A stretch of DNA of 64,000 bases from positions 1-64,000 of the forward strand of contig CADATZ010000031.1 of NCBI GenBank assembly GCA_902791025.1, in the 5' to 3' direction. Of this stretch, positions 1 to 8,328 are shown in pieces (position 1 is the first letter of the stretch; each line of letters begins with the position of its first letter). Source of the stretch: an uncultured Chloroflexota bacterium (GTDB taxonomy: Bacteria > Chloroflexota > Anaerolineae > Anaerolineales > Anaerolineaceae). The translations under genes were made by a program, and so were the position numbers. Below the pieces are notes generated by a model. That model saw only the letters and a list, made by a program, of their open reading frames with translations, had not been told where the DNA came from and made no database searches.

Positions 1-145
1 AATCGCTGGTATAACAATTTTCCGATGCGTCCTTTAGGCTGGTTATCTCCCGCTTCTTTTTTAAAGAATTTTGTTACACATCATTGACAAACCTACAGTT
101 CATGGGCTCGCCGTTTTTGTGGAGCACCTCGGGCGCAGCTCCTGT

Positions 146-418
146 TCAGAATCCAACGGGCGAAGACCACTCCTTATTGAACAGGTGGGAGCAGTGCGGG
201 CTAGTGCCGCAGCAGCTAACCGCCCGGTCTTTCGGTTGAGGAATGAACGGTGCGCTGCATGAAATTTTTACAGGTGTTACCGGAATTGTATAAATATTTC
301 CCTTTTCAAATTCATCGAGTATTTTTTCTATCTCTGCTTTGATAGGGGGGAGATTGAACTTTCTTGAGTTAACAATCTGAACGTTACCTGTGGCCATAGT
401 CACATTTTCGAATATCAT
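146..418 (-). CDS. Possible small hypothetical protein (90 aa)
   Basis: The frame is open from ATG at 418 to a stop at 146. The N-terminal half (residues 1-55) looks protein-like, with a short acidic amphipathic stretch (AEIEKILDEFEKG). The C-terminal half is Cys- and Pro-rich and reads like non-coding DNA. I recognise no family. It lies in the AT-rich end of an integrated element among gene remnants and may be a relic whose reading frame continues by chance. Confidence 0.25.
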   Translation of the reverse strand: MIFENVTMATGNVQIVNSRKFNLPPIKAEIEKILDEFEKGNIYTIPVTPVKISCSAPFIPQPKDRAVSCCGTSPHCSHLFNKEWSSPVGF

Positions 419-642
419 TTTTTGATTCTCCTGATCCTGCAGAATTTTGTGAAATCTGTGATAATGCAGGTTGTAAAGATCCGATTGTTTTGCATCTTAG
501 CCGCCACCTTGTAACAATCAAACGAGGTGGCGAAGGTCATTACAAGGTTTTCGACACATGGAATAGCAGTCACTATAGCAAGGTTGGCTATTATTACGTA
601 TCAACTCATGATGAAAAGAAACTCTTAAGATTGCTTCCCTGA
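400..642 (+). pseudogene. 3' remnant of an unidentified protein gene
   Basis: The frame between stops at 397 and 640 encodes a coherent C-terminus: a CEICDNAGC cluster, then HLVTIKRGG, HYKVFDTW and VGYYYVSTHDEKKLLRLLP. It has no ATG, GTG or TTG before the conserved-looking part. The amino-acid pattern (short beta strands, aromatic residues) looks like real coding sequence whose 5' part is lost. A toxin-like or papain-fold C-terminus is possible, but that is a guess. The neighbouring genes belong to the same AT-rich element. Confidence 0.35.
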
Positions 643-725
643 TATATCTTCAATTCGGATTATCGCTTAAAAAAACATTCCCTAATTATTATTTTTGAAG
701 TAATTCTGAGATCACCATACTTATT

Positions 726-754
726 CCGGCTGGAAGTGGAATAATTCCAGCCGG
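726..754 (+). terminator. Hairpin before the 209-aa gene
   Basis: Arms CCGGCTGGAA (726-735) and TTCCAGCCGG (745-754) pair perfectly around a 9-nt loop, followed by GTTT. It lies downstream of the 400-642 remnant and could be that gene's terminator. It also lies just 5' of the next start codon, so a leader role is possible. Confidence 0.45.
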
Positions 755-777
755 GTTTACACAATAGGAGTAACTAT

Positions 778-1407
778 ATGATAATAGAAAATAATTTCAC
801 GAATAAACTGACGGCACGTGTCAAAGAAATGGCACTTCCTATCCCAAAAGATCCGAATAGTGTTGAGTACGATATCTTTTGTTATCCATTTGATATAAAT
901 GACCGACCGGCATGCGGAAATGCAAAAAGCTTGAGCGATGAGGATCTGATTGATAACATTATAAAATACGTACGAGCTGGTGTGAATCCTGATGCTGAGT
1001 ATGTCTGGAATACTATCCATGAACTGTGTTCCAGAAATGATAATGCCTTCGAGAGTTGCGATAATCTAAAAATGGTATTGAATGAGATTACAGATGTTAT
1101 TAAACGAGCTCTTGATAGTATTTATGAAGAAAATGAAGGCTATCGGTATATAATCACATCAGGTGGTACAACTCGCTTTTATTACTCCGACACTGTTGGA
1201 GATGCATTAATTGAATATGTGTTGGATGTTTTAGCTCCTGAATTTTATAAAAAAGGTTTGGTTCCAGAAGATTGCTTTCCTCTTTTTGATTGGAGTTGTG
1301 TTCATTCACCTGATAATTCAAGGACTCTCTTCGTTGATGCTGTGTTTATGCGTCTGGCAAATCAGCACTACTATTTTGTTGTAAAATCCAACGATCCTTA
1401 TCTGTAG
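778..1407 (+). CDS. Hypothetical protein (209 aa)
   Basis: The start at ATG 778 is supported by AGGAG at 766-770, seven bases upstream. The protein is soluble and acidic, without a signal peptide or membrane segments. Its composition is ordinary and suggests a compact alpha/beta protein. I recognise no family. It sits alone between two hairpins and converges with the HTH regulator at 1449. The AT-rich base composition matches the rest of the integrated element. A cargo or immunity-type protein would be plausible given the remnant next to it, but nothing in the sequence proves this. Confidence 0.6.
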   Translation: MIIENNFTNKLTARVKEMALPIPKDPNSVEYDIFCYPFDINDRPACGNAKSLSDEDLIDNIIKYVRAGVNPDAEYVWNTIHELCSRNDNAFESCDNLKMVLNEITDVIKRALDSIYEENEGYRYIITSGGTTRFYYSDTVGDALIEYVLDVLAPEFYKKGLVPEDCFPLFDWSCVHSPDNSRTLFVDAVFMRLANQHYYFVVKSNDPYL

Positions 1408-1413
1408 TCTTGC

Positions 1414-1441
1414 ATCTCTATCAAAACTTACTGATAGAGAT
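1414..1441. terminator. Bidirectional hairpin between convergent genes
   Basis: ATCTCTATCA (1414-1423) and TGATAGAGAT (1432-1441) form a 10-bp stem with an 8-nt loop. It is the only structure between the convergent genes ending at 1407 and 1449. There is no long T run, so efficiency is uncertain. Confidence 0.5.
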
Positions 1442-1448
1442 AGCACTA

Positions 1449-2480
1449 TTACATAAAAAATCGTAAAGGATTTATTGGCAGGAAATTAATAAATTCTTCT
1501 GACAGAACCCGCAGCTGCGTCATGCGATATGGACTGTCAGCTGCGGTTTGCCGGAAGAATGTCCAAAAGTTTTGTAAAGCCTGCCTTTTTTCGGGATTCT
1601 GCTCCAAAATTCTGAGGCAGGAAAAGAAGGATGCGATCCCATATTGTACTTTTGCAAGCAGATCCAAATCGATTACAGAATCATTAGTGCAAATCTTGCT
1701 AAGAATAATATTATTTTTCGACGCCAGACAACAGGCACTGAAAAAGATTCCGTTCATCTGCATTTCATTGTCGGCATCCAGAAGTTCATCGATTTTATAA
1801 GCCTGTTCTGATGTACTTCGAATCCGGACTAAAATACTTTTGCTTTTCATGGCGTTTATTCGCATATTATTTTCAGACAGATACCAGGTAATCAAATTTC
1901 GGACATCCTGCCAAATTACCGTACCGCCCGATTGCATGAGCATACCAAAGTGATGATCATCAATTGAGATTTCTGGATACGCGTATCTTATCAGATTTCG
2001 GTTGTCATAAAAAATATTATAGAAACTGTTGAAAAGATCCTCACCATGACAGTATTCATTTTCGGGACAAGTATTTATTAGTTGCTGCGACAATTTTTTG
2101 AAAATGGCATTTAATATATCTTCTGCGCGATGCTCGTTTTGAAATCTAAAGTAATCCTTCAGAAGCAGCAGAAAAAAAACATAATCAGTGTCTGAGAGAA
2201 CATTTGGAGATGTTACCTTCCGTACCAAATATCTCTTGACCGGAATATCAAAAACCCAATCATATAATTCGTCATTTCCAACCGCAGCTGCAATCCTTAC
2301 AAAGTAAGGCAATGTCAACATAGTCATTCCGGTGAAACATTTTGACAAATTAGCAACCGTTATTCCTGATTTTTTAGATATTTCTCTAAGAGATTGCTGC
2401 CTGTTCTGAATAAAGCTGCCGATTATTTTTGCAGTCAGTGTGTTTTTTGTTGAACTTTTATTGAATTGTATATCATCCAT
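1449..2480 (-). CDS. HTH-domain regulator-like protein (343 aa)
   Basis: Residues about 10-70 read as a Cro/C1-type helix-turn-helix: SLREISKKSGITVANLSKCF places a recognition helix after a tight turn. The remaining ~270 residues are helical with no recognised domain and could bind a ligand or a partner. It is divergent from the excisionase-like gene at 2615, with 134 bp between them. That is the classic layout for a regulator controlling integration and excision genes of a mobile element. The start at 2480 has only a weak, distant GGGG as ribosome site. The function as repressor or activator is inferred. Confidence 0.6.
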   Translation of the reverse strand: MDDIQFNKSSTKNTLTAKIIGSFIQNRQQSLREISKKSGITVANLSKCFTGMTMLTLPYFVRIAAAVGNDELYDWVFDIPVKRYLVRKVTSPNVLSDTDYVFFLLLLKDYFRFQNEHRAEDILNAIFKKLSQQLINTCPENEYCHGEDLFNSFYNIFYDNRNLIRYAYPEISIDDHHFGMLMQSGGTVIWQDVRNLITWYLSENNMRINAMKSKSILVRIRSTSEQAYKIDELLDADNEMQMNGIFFSACCLASKNNIILSKICTNDSVIDLDLLAKVQYGIASFFSCLRILEQNPEKRQALQNFWTFFRQTAADSPYRMTQLRVLSEEFINFLPINPLRFFM

Positions 2481-2614
2481 TGCCAGATTTCTATCCCCTT
2501 TAGGATGGAAATTATAAATGAATCACTTTGATTTGAACCTGATTTAATGACTCAAAATAAGCCTTCCTTAAGAAAAATTGTTTCAAAAAACATCGAATTT
2601 ACTAAACTTAAACT

Positions 2615-3055
2615 ATGAGAAAACAAAACGACAAACCACAAAAACGCTTAGAAGAGGACGTTCATCCAAATCTGCTTTCCAAAGGGAAAAAACTGTTGGA
2701 TATGTATTACACTGTTCAGGAGTTAGCAGAAACTCTTGATTTAAATCCCCGATATATTCGTGAATATCTGGTTGGCAGAAAAGGCGCACCTCAAAAGGAA
2801 AAGGTTAATCCAAAAGACCGCGTCTTTATTAACGGTAAAGAGCTTTATGAATGGGCCAATAAGTTTCATAATGAAAAATTAGCCCGCCAAAAGAGTAATC
2901 CTTTGAAGGATGAAGAATTCTTATGCTGCAAGTGCCAGCAACATGTTGTACCGGAAAACTACACTGTCACAATTACAAAATCAGGAGTCAGAAGCAGAAA
3001 TGCTTTTTGCCCAATTTGTGGCTCAAAAATCTTCAGATATGAGAAAGGAAAATAA
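2615..3055 (+). CDS. Excisionase-like HTH plus zinc-ribbon protein (146 aa)
   Basis: Residues 30-85 (YYTVQELAETLDLNPRYIRE, then a basic wing and KELYEWANKF) resemble the winged helix of MerR/excisionase-type DNA-binding proteins. Residues 104-140 carry two Cys pairs (CCKC and CPIC) that form a probable zinc ribbon. It ends three bases before the TTG start of the recombinase, so the two are almost certainly co-transcribed. A role as the recombination directionality factor or accessory DNA-binding protein of this integrase is inferred from position and fold only. Confidence 0.6.
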   Translation: MRKQNDKPQKRLEEDVHPNLLSKGKKLLDMYYTVQELAETLDLNPRYIREYLVGRKGAPQKEKVNPKDRVFINGKELYEWANKFHNEKLARQKSNPLKDEEFLCCKCQQHVVPENYTVTITKSGVRSRNAFCPICGSKIFRYEKGK

Positions 3056-3058
3056 AAA

Positions 3059-4216
3059 TTGGTATCAAGAGATAATTATAAAATATTACAGGAATATATC
3101 CAATATCTGAAAAATAAGGGAAACTGTTCAAAAGCGACCCTCAATTTATATACATCTTATAACAGCATTCTTCTCGAATGGACAGGTGAAAAACTTCTGA
3201 AGACTGCTCCTTCATTTGAAGAATCTCTGCCAAAATACCTTTCTGAGCATAATAATCAGAATGGTATTCCCTATTCATCATCTTATGTTAAAGCAATGTG
3301 TGCATATACCCGCCGCTTTTTTTACTGGGCAAGAGATCATTGCAAAGGATATAATAACATCACAGCGGAATGGATTGACAGTATTATCCCGCATAAGAAT
3401 ATAGATGAAGTTAAAGAAATCGTCTATTATACGCTTGATGAAGTAAAAAAGATTTGCGCTTTGGAGCCGGAGAATTTGTGTGAACAAAGAACTATAGCGG
3501 CTCTTGCTTTTCTTCTTCTTTCCGGTATGCGTATCGCTGCTTTTTTCACACTCCCAATTAATAATATCAGATTCGATGGGAATATCATTTTTATTCGCCA
3601 GAGTCCTAAGGATGGTGTGTGTACAAAAAACAACAAAGCGGCAAATACGTCAACATTTAAATGTCCCGCGTTGATGAAGGTCGTAAGAGAATGGGATGAT
3701 CTGGTTCGTACGCAATGCCCCGGTAATTCGTCATGGTATGCACGGCTGGATCAAAATGGAAATTTCGACCCCAGAGAAATTACTCCAATGACTGTAGAAA
3801 ACGCAGATGATCTAAAAGCAAAGGCCAGAAATCCTTATAAGAATTTTTGCAGTGATCTCAAGAAGATCTGTAAGAAAGCCGGAGTGGAATATAAGTCACC
3901 GCATAAAGCCCGTTATGGTCATATTCATCTGGGCATGTCGAAAGCCAGAACTGCCGAAGAACGGAAAGCTGTCAGTTTAAACGTAATGCACAGTGGTACC
4001 GGAATCACAGATGAGATTTATATGCGTATGAATTCTCATCAGGTGAGCGGTATCATTTCCGGGTTCAGTTTTGATGAGCCCGAAAATGAACTTCCTCAAA
4101 TAGCTGAAACTAAGAACCCTCTGCTGAATGCTTTTTCAGGATTGGATTCGGACACTCTTTTAAAGATGTCACAGATCCTTGCATCCGCAGCTGCTTCCCA
4201 GTCAAACCCTTCATAA
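3059..4216 (+). CDS. Tyrosine recombinase / integrase (385 aa)
   Basis: It starts at TTG 3059, directly after the stop of the zinc-ribbon gene. An N-terminal SAM-like core-binding domain (residues ~5-110) precedes the catalytic domain. The catalytic set is visible: Arg158 in SGMRIA, His282 and Arg285 in HKARYGH, His311 in MHSG and the nucleophile Tyr321 in DEIYMRM. Length is normal for phage or ICE integrases. The gene ends 140 bp from the 3' end of tRNA-Arg(CCT), the usual position for a tRNA-targeting integrase. It probably catalyses site-specific integration and excision of the AT-rich element that fills the left of the window. Confidence 0.85.
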   Translation: MVSRDNYKILQEYIQYLKNKGNCSKATLNLYTSYNSILLEWTGEKLLKTAPSFEESLPKYLSEHNNQNGIPYSSSYVKAMCAYTRRFFYWARDHCKGYNNITAEWIDSIIPHKNIDEVKEIVYYTLDEVKKICALEPENLCEQRTIAALAFLLLSGMRIAAFFTLPINNIRFDGNIIFIRQSPKDGVCTKNNKAANTSTFKCPALMKVVREWDDLVRTQCPGNSSWYARLDQNGNFDPREITPMTVENADDLKAKARNPYKNFCSDLKKICKKAGVEYKSPHKARYGHIHLGMSKARTAEERKAVSLNVMHSGTGITDEIYMRMNSHQVSGIISGFSFDEPENELPQIAETKNPLLNAFSGLDSDTLLKMSQILASAAASQSNPS

Positions 4217-4221
4217 AACAT

Positions 4222-4263
4222 TTTTGTTATCAAATTGGAAAAATATCGAATTTGATAACAAAA
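4222..4263. repeat. Inverted repeat I downstream of integrase
   Basis: A 15-bp perfect inverted repeat (4222-4236 and 4249-4263) surrounds a 12-nt spacer. Its inner core TGTTATCAAAT is shared with the second inverted repeat at 4317-4352, which has the same arm and spacer length. It could be an integrase or excisionase binding site, or an AT-rich terminator of the integrase gene. Confidence 0.6.
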
Positions 4264-4309
4264 TTGATGTTTTGTCGGGGCTGAAAAGGGTAGTTTTCCC
4301 GAGTAAAAT

Positions 4310-4352
4310 AAAAAAATGTTATCAAATCCAGAAATTTACCGATTTGATAACA
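4310..4352 (-). terminator. tRNA-Arg terminator (inverted repeat II)
   Basis: Read on the minus strand just after the tRNA, 12-bp arms (4341-4352 and 4317-4328) with a 12-nt loop are followed by a run of T residues. This fits an intrinsic terminator. The arms repeat those of the inverted repeat at 4222-4263, so a recombination-site role is also possible. Confidence 0.6.
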
Positions 4353-4355
4353 CAG

Positions 4356-4429
4356 TACCCCGGGTGGGACTCGAACCCACAACCTAAGCGTTAGGAGTGC
4401 TTTGCTCTGTCCAATTGAGCCACCAGGGC
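4356..4429 (-). tRNA. tRNA-Arg (anticodon CCT)
   Basis: Read on the minus strand it folds into a cloverleaf: acceptor GCCCTGG/CCGGGGT (first pair G-U), D arm GCTC...GAGC, anticodon loop CTCCTAA giving CCT, T arm GTGGG TTCGAGT CCCAC, discriminator A. No CCA is encoded. Its 3' end faces the integrase gene, which marks it as the likely attachment site. Confidence 0.93.
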
Positions 4430-4439
4430 GTGCTTGAAA

Positions 4440-4993
4440 TTATACCATTGTTTTGTTGGAATACATGATAGAGGCCCAATTTGTTGATGATGCCTTGTTT
4501 TTAGTCCTTGTTTTTAGTGCGTAATAAATCATTGAATCGATGGTGTAAGGCTCAATTTGGGAGCCACCTGCTCTGCAAAGTATAATTTTGATCAAATTAA
4601 TTCGGAGCAAGAGTTTTGTCCATGCAGGCTGTATTGCAGTGACTTACCGGCTCGGTGCTTTGCCCATTGCAAGAATGGTAACTTCCATATCTTTATTATG
4701 CGTTAACTTGTGCAGGCTTTTTTGATCTGTGCTGTAAGCTGCGTGGTTCGCGTATGCAGTAGGCGCAAACAGACAACTCTCATTAAATTCGTTATGTGCA
4801 GTCAAAAATTGTATCAATTGACATGGAAAAATGGTGATAAATTACAGGTTTTTAGAGAAAGTGACTGTTTATATATTGTATTTCTGTAAAAAACATGTTA
4901 AAAATATGTAAACCTTTACAATGATTTCCGTCATTGTTTTTTTGTTACAGGACCGAATGCGGTTCTCCGCTAATTTAAAAAGAGGAGATTGCT
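4440..4993. other. Intergenic region with leader hairpin, no gene seen
   Basis: No convincing coding frame was found in about 550 bp between tRNA-Arg and the ABC operon. A small hairpin GGCTC/GAGCC lies at 4549-4565. The AT-rich stretch 4800-4920 probably contains the operon promoter, but no clean -35/-10 pair stands out. A T-tailed hairpin lies at 4918-4943. Confidence 0.5.
4918..4943 (+). terminator. Attenuator-like hairpin in ABC operon leader
   Basis: ACAATGA (4918-4924) and TCATTGT (4931-4937) pair around TTTCCG and run into seven T residues. It sits about 50 bp before the first ABC gene with no upstream gene on this strand. It therefore either stops stray transcription or acts as a leader attenuator of the operon. 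Confidence 0.5.
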
Positions 4994-5881
4994 ATGGAGG
5001 AAAACAAAACGGCAAACGATATACAGCAAACCGAACGAACTGTCAACCCATATTCCGCACAGGCTGTAAAGCGAGCTCTCGGTAGAAAGCGCTTTGGGGA
5101 ACTATTGATCCTCTTCGTGTTTATGCTTTTCTTCTACGGTCCGCTGATCCATGCCTTCATGCTGGCATTTGCAAACGTTTACGCTCAGGGGGATGTGATC
5201 CCTTCCGAATGGGGGTTCCACTGGTGGGGATATGTGCTCGGACAGCAGAATGTTCCGAAGGCGATCCTGAATTCATTCCTGTTTGCGTTTTGTTCAACTG
5301 GTCTTTCCCTGCTGATTTGTATTCCTGCGGCTTATGTTCTGGCCCGCTTCAAATTTAAAGGCCGCAAGCTGATCATGTTCTCGTTCCTGATCGGTAATGC
5401 TTTCCCGAAAATCGGTATGTACACAGCTATCGGTATCATTTATTACAAAATCGGGTTGATGGGTACGTTCCTGGGCGTTTTGCTCATCCATATGTTGGGC
5501 ACGACGATGGAAATGATTTGGCTGCCGGCCGGTGCATTCCGCAGTGTTCCGAAGCATCAGGAAGAAGCGGCACGGGACGCCGGTGCCGGCCCGGTTCGGA
5601 CCTTCTTCTCTGTCACCCTGCCCATCGCCTGGCCGGGAATCGTGGTCGCGGCAATGCACGCGTTCATCGGCTCCCTCGGTGAAAGTGTCGGTACCCTGCT
5701 CGTCGGTCTCCCGCAGTGGCGGACGATGATGACGGAAATGTATGGCGTGATCCTTGACTTTCCCGCTACGGCCGGTGCTGTGTTCGCGGTGATCATCGTG
5801 ATCCCGAACATGTTCCTGCTGTGGATCATGCGGAAGTATGTCAGTGCAGATACAATGGCAAAAGGTTTCAAAATGGGATAA
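4994..5881 (+). CDS. ABC transporter permease (295 aa)
   Basis: This inner-membrane subunit of a binding-protein-dependent importer has about six hydrophobic segments, starting near residue 37. The cytoplasmic EAA loop is clear (EEAARDAGAGPVRTFFSVTL, then P-AWPGI) and contacts the ATPase. The start at ATG 4994 has AGAGGAG upstream. It is the first gene of an operon with the ATPase (5900), the binding protein (6954) and a second permease (8329), so the channel is probably a heterodimer. The spermidine/Fe/2-aminoethylphosphonate-type permease group is likely; the substrate cannot be read from sequence. Confidence 0.88.
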   Translation: MEENKTANDIQQTERTVNPYSAQAVKRALGRKRFGELLILFVFMLFFYGPLIHAFMLAFANVYAQGDVIPSEWGFHWWGYVLGQQNVPKAILNSFLFAFCSTGLSLLICIPAAYVLARFKFKGRKLIMFSFLIGNAFPKIGMYTAIGIIYYKIGLMGTFLGVLLIHMLGTTMEMIWLPAGAFRSVPKHQEEAARDAGAGPVRTFFSVTLPIAWPGIVVAAMHAFIGSLGESVGTLLVGLPQWRTMMTEMYGVILDFPATAGAVFAVIIVIPNMFLLWIMRKYVSADTMAKGFKMG

Positions 5882-5899
5882 TCCCCTTGGAGTGAAAAT

Positions 5900-6877
5900 A
5901 TGGACGATACAATCAAACTCAGTGTTATTAACATGACGAAGCTTTACGGCAACGGTGACGGTGTCAAAAATATCGACCTGGATGTTCACACCGGTGAACT
6001 GGTCACCCTGCTTGGCCCTTCCGGCTGCGGAAAGACAACGATCCTGCGGACCATCGGCGGGTTCATCGATCTGACCGATGGTGATATCACCATTGACGGC
6101 AAGTCGATCATCACCCTGCCTCCGGAAAAACGTCCGACCTCCATGGTTTTTCAGAGCTATAACCTCTGGCCGCATATGACGGTTCATGACAACCTTGAAT
6201 TCGGCCTGAAGCTGCGCAAGATCCCGAAGGAGACACGCGAACAGAAGATTTCCTACGGCCTGAATCTGGTGAAAATGAATGGATTCGAGAAAAAATACCC
6301 CAACCAGATGTCCGGCGGTCAGCAGCAGCGTATCGCGATTGCCCGTTCGCTGATCCTGGAACCGGAAGTGCTGCTGCTGGATGAGCCGTTCTCCGCTTTG
6401 GATGCCAAGATCCGCATGGAAATGCGGGAGGAACTGCGCAAGATCCAGACGGATCTCAACATCACCGTCATTTTCGTGACGCATGACCAGGAAGAGGCCA
6501 TGATGCTTTCCGACCGCATTGTGGTGATGAGCAAAGGCCATATTGAACAGATGGGTTCCCCGCGGGAGATCTACGACCATCCTGCCACCCGCTTTGTGGC
6601 CGGCTTTATCGGTGAGATGAACTTCCTGGACGACGGTTCCGGCAAGCAGGTCGCGGTCCGTCCGGAACACATCTCTGTTACCAAGGGAACCGATAAGGGC
6701 ATCCTGCACGGTACGGTCCGTACGGTCATGATGCTTGGACACTATCTGGAAATGACACTGGATACGGAAAAAGGTCTGGTGAAGGTCTACATCAATTCCG
6801 ACCAGGCCGATCAGTTCCAAAAGGGAGACCAGGTCGCACTGAACTTTGACCACACCTACAGCTATAACAAGGAATGA
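5900..6877 (+). CDS. ABC transporter ATP-binding protein (325 aa)
   Basis: The ATPase domain (residues ~5-240) shows Walker A GPSGCGKT, Q-loop FQSYNLWPH, signature MSGGQQQR, Walker B LLLDEPFSALD and the switch His in FVTHDQEEA. The C-terminal ~80 residues (VRPEHISV onward) form a TOBE domain, as in the PotA/FbpC/MalK group. It drives the two permeases of this operon. The start at ATG 5900 has GGAG upstream. A heptamer-like array begins directly after its TGA. Confidence 0.92.
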   Translation: MDDTIKLSVINMTKLYGNGDGVKNIDLDVHTGELVTLLGPSGCGKTTILRTIGGFIDLTDGDITIDGKSIITLPPEKRPTSMVFQSYNLWPHMTVHDNLEFGLKLRKIPKETREQKISYGLNLVKMNGFEKKYPNQMSGGQQQRIAIARSLILEPEVLLLDEPFSALDAKIRMEMREELRKIQTDLNITVIFVTHDQEEAMMLSDRIVVMSKGHIEQMGSPREIYDHPATRFVAGFIGEMNFLDDGSGKQVAVRPEHISVTKGTDKGILHGTVRTVMMLGHYLEMTLDTEKGLVKVYINSDQADQFQKGDQVALNFDHTYSYNKE

Positions 6878-6898
6878 AGAAGTAAGAAGTAAGTTTGA
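6878..6898 (+). repeat. Short heptamer array after ATPase stop
   Basis: Two exact AGAAGTA units and a decayed third follow the TGA at 6875-6877 without a gap. This is the shortest member of the stop-linked heptamer class. Confidence 0.55.
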
Positions 6899-6953
6899 AG
6901 GATAGTATGGTAATAAACAGGGAGCGTCCCTGTCAAAAATAAAAGGAGAAAAT

Positions 6954-8114
6954 ATGAAAAAAGCTTTATTGTTCGTTTTGGCAATCGTGACAGTTTTGTC
7001 CGTTTGCACAACCGTCTTCGCTGATGACCTCCCGACCATCCAGTTCTGGTCCACCGGTTCTCAGAACGTCCAGGATGTCTTCGCTGAAGTTATCAAAGCC
7101 TACAACGCCAAGGAAGACCGCGCTGCCAATGTTGAACTGCAGTTCGTCCTCTCCGGCACCGGCGACACCAGCCTCCGCTCCGGTTATATTTCCGCAGTGG
7201 CTGCCGGCGACACCTCCCGCTATGATGTGATCGCTGAAAACGGTACCGACTTCCTGCGCTATATCTCAGAAGCTGAAGTCAACGGCATTTCCGATCCGGA
7301 AAGCATTTTCGTTGATCTGGACTTTTCCAAGATGTCCAACTACCCCAATGTCAAGATGGCTGCCAGTGTCTATCCTGAAAAGCTAGTCCCGTATCGCGGC
7401 ACCACTGTTGTCTTCGACTATGATTCCGCCAAGGTTCCGGAACCGCCGCAGACCTGGGATGAACTGGTTGAATGGATGAAGGCCAATCCCGGCCGCTTCG
7501 TCTACAACGATCCTGACACCGGCGGCGCCGGTAAGGCTTTCGTCATCGCTGCCATCTATCGCCAGATCGATGATCCGGATGCATTCAAGAATGCTTCCGA
7601 TCCGAAATACGTCGATATGTACGATGCCGGTTTCGAATGGCTCGCTGAGATCCATCCGTATATCTACAGCTCCGGCGGCCACGTTCAGTACGCTGTGAAG
7701 AACCAGGGTTCCCTCGACCTGCTGGGCCAGGGTGAAGTCTGGATGACCCCCGCATGGGCTGACGGTACTCTGACCGCTCTCGAAAACAAGACCCTGCCGG
7801 AAACCGTCAAGATGTACCAGCTCTCCGATCTGTCCCTCACCGGTACCGATGTTGATATGGCCCTCTGCGCCACCTCTCAGCATCAGGATGAAGCTTATGA
7901 TTTCATGAACTTTGTCATCAGCCCGGAAGCTCAGCAGATCTTCGTTGACGTCATGAAGGCCGTCCCGGTCGTTGATGCCGCCACACTGGAACAGACTGAT
8001 TCCGTTCAGGCAGTTTCCCTGCTGAACCCTGCCGACTTCAACATCGTTTCCGCCGGCGGTAACGAAACCACCCTGCTGGAACGCTGGGCTGAAGATATTG
8101 CCACACTCAACTAA
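6954..8114 (+). CDS. Extracellular substrate-binding protein, family 1 (386 aa)
   Basis: A 23-residue signal peptide ends in VFAD without a lipobox Cys at the cleavage site, so the protein is probably secreted soluble or tethered by other means. The mature part follows the type-II periplasmic binding fold (TIQFWSTGSQNVQDVFAEVI; later PQTWDELVEWMKANPGRF and MNFVISPEAQ). The PQTWDELVEW block is typical of family 1 binding proteins such as the YnjB and Fe/polyamine groups. A strong RBS (AAAAGGAG) precedes it. It is followed by repeats and a GC hairpin before the second permease gene, an arrangement that often lets the binding protein be made in excess. Confidence 0.88.
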   Translation: MKKALLFVLAIVTVLSVCTTVFADDLPTIQFWSTGSQNVQDVFAEVIKAYNAKEDRAANVELQFVLSGTGDTSLRSGYISAVAAGDTSRYDVIAENGTDFLRYISEAEVNGISDPESIFVDLDFSKMSNYPNVKMAASVYPEKLVPYRGTTVVFDYDSAKVPEPPQTWDELVEWMKANPGRFVYNDPDTGGAGKAFVIAAIYRQIDDPDAFKNASDPKYVDMYDAGFEWLAEIHPYIYSSGGHVQYAVKNQGSLDLLGQGEVWMTPAWADGTLTALENKTLPETVKMYQLSDLSLTGTDVDMALCATSQHQDEAYDFMNFVISPEAQQIFVDVMKAVPVVDAATLEQTDSVQAVSLLNPADFNIVSAGGNETTLLERWAEDIATLN

Positions 8115-8149
8115 GAGTCAGGAGCAAGGATCAAGGAGTTAGAAGTACC
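8115..8149 (+). repeat. Heptamer array after binding-protein stop
   Basis: Five 7-nt units of the type GAGTCAG / GATCAAG start at the first base after TAA (8112-8114). An inverted match (ACTCCTTGA) lies about 25 bp downstream near 8167, so the array can fold back on itself. Confidence 0.75.
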
Positions 8150-8187
8150 CTCCATAAGAGACGCTGACTCCTTGAATAAATGAGAAC

Positions 8188-8213
8188 TTTCGGGCGGGTT
8201 CGCCCGCCCGAAA
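8188..8213. terminator. GC-rich hairpin between binding protein and permease
   Basis: CGGGCGGG (8191-8198), TTCG and CCCGCCCG (8203-8210) form a very stable tetraloop hairpin, extended by TTT/AAA. It lacks a 3' T run on either strand. It may stabilise the binding-protein mRNA end or act as a partial terminator. Confidence 0.55.
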
Positions 8214-8252
8214 AAAATATGTAAAAGACCTTTGATGTGAGTCTTGAATTTC

Positions 8253-8308
8253 TGATGATTGGTCACTGACCACTGTCCACTGACCACTGATTACTGATCA
8301 CTGACCAC
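8253..8308 (-). repeat. Heptamer array 5' of second permease
   Basis: Eight 7-nt units of the type TGACCAC with point changes (TGTCCAC, TGATTAC, TGATCAC) fill the space just before the permease RBS. The reverse reading gives GTGGTCA, the same class as the arrays after the liv genes. Confidence 0.75.
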
Positions 8309-8328
8309 TAAGCGAAAGAGAGGGTTGA

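Noticed and set aside
1..145. Coding fragment at the left edge
   Set aside because: A minus-strand frame near 1-80 reads KKEAGDNQPKGRIGKLLYQR, but it is too short and has no clear start, so no gene is called.
5294..7054. 586-codon minus-strand frame
   Set aside because: It is antisense to the permease, ATPase and binding-protein genes, which have complete family motifs, RBSs and natural spacing. Its protein is His/Arg/Asp-rich, typical of a shadow frame.
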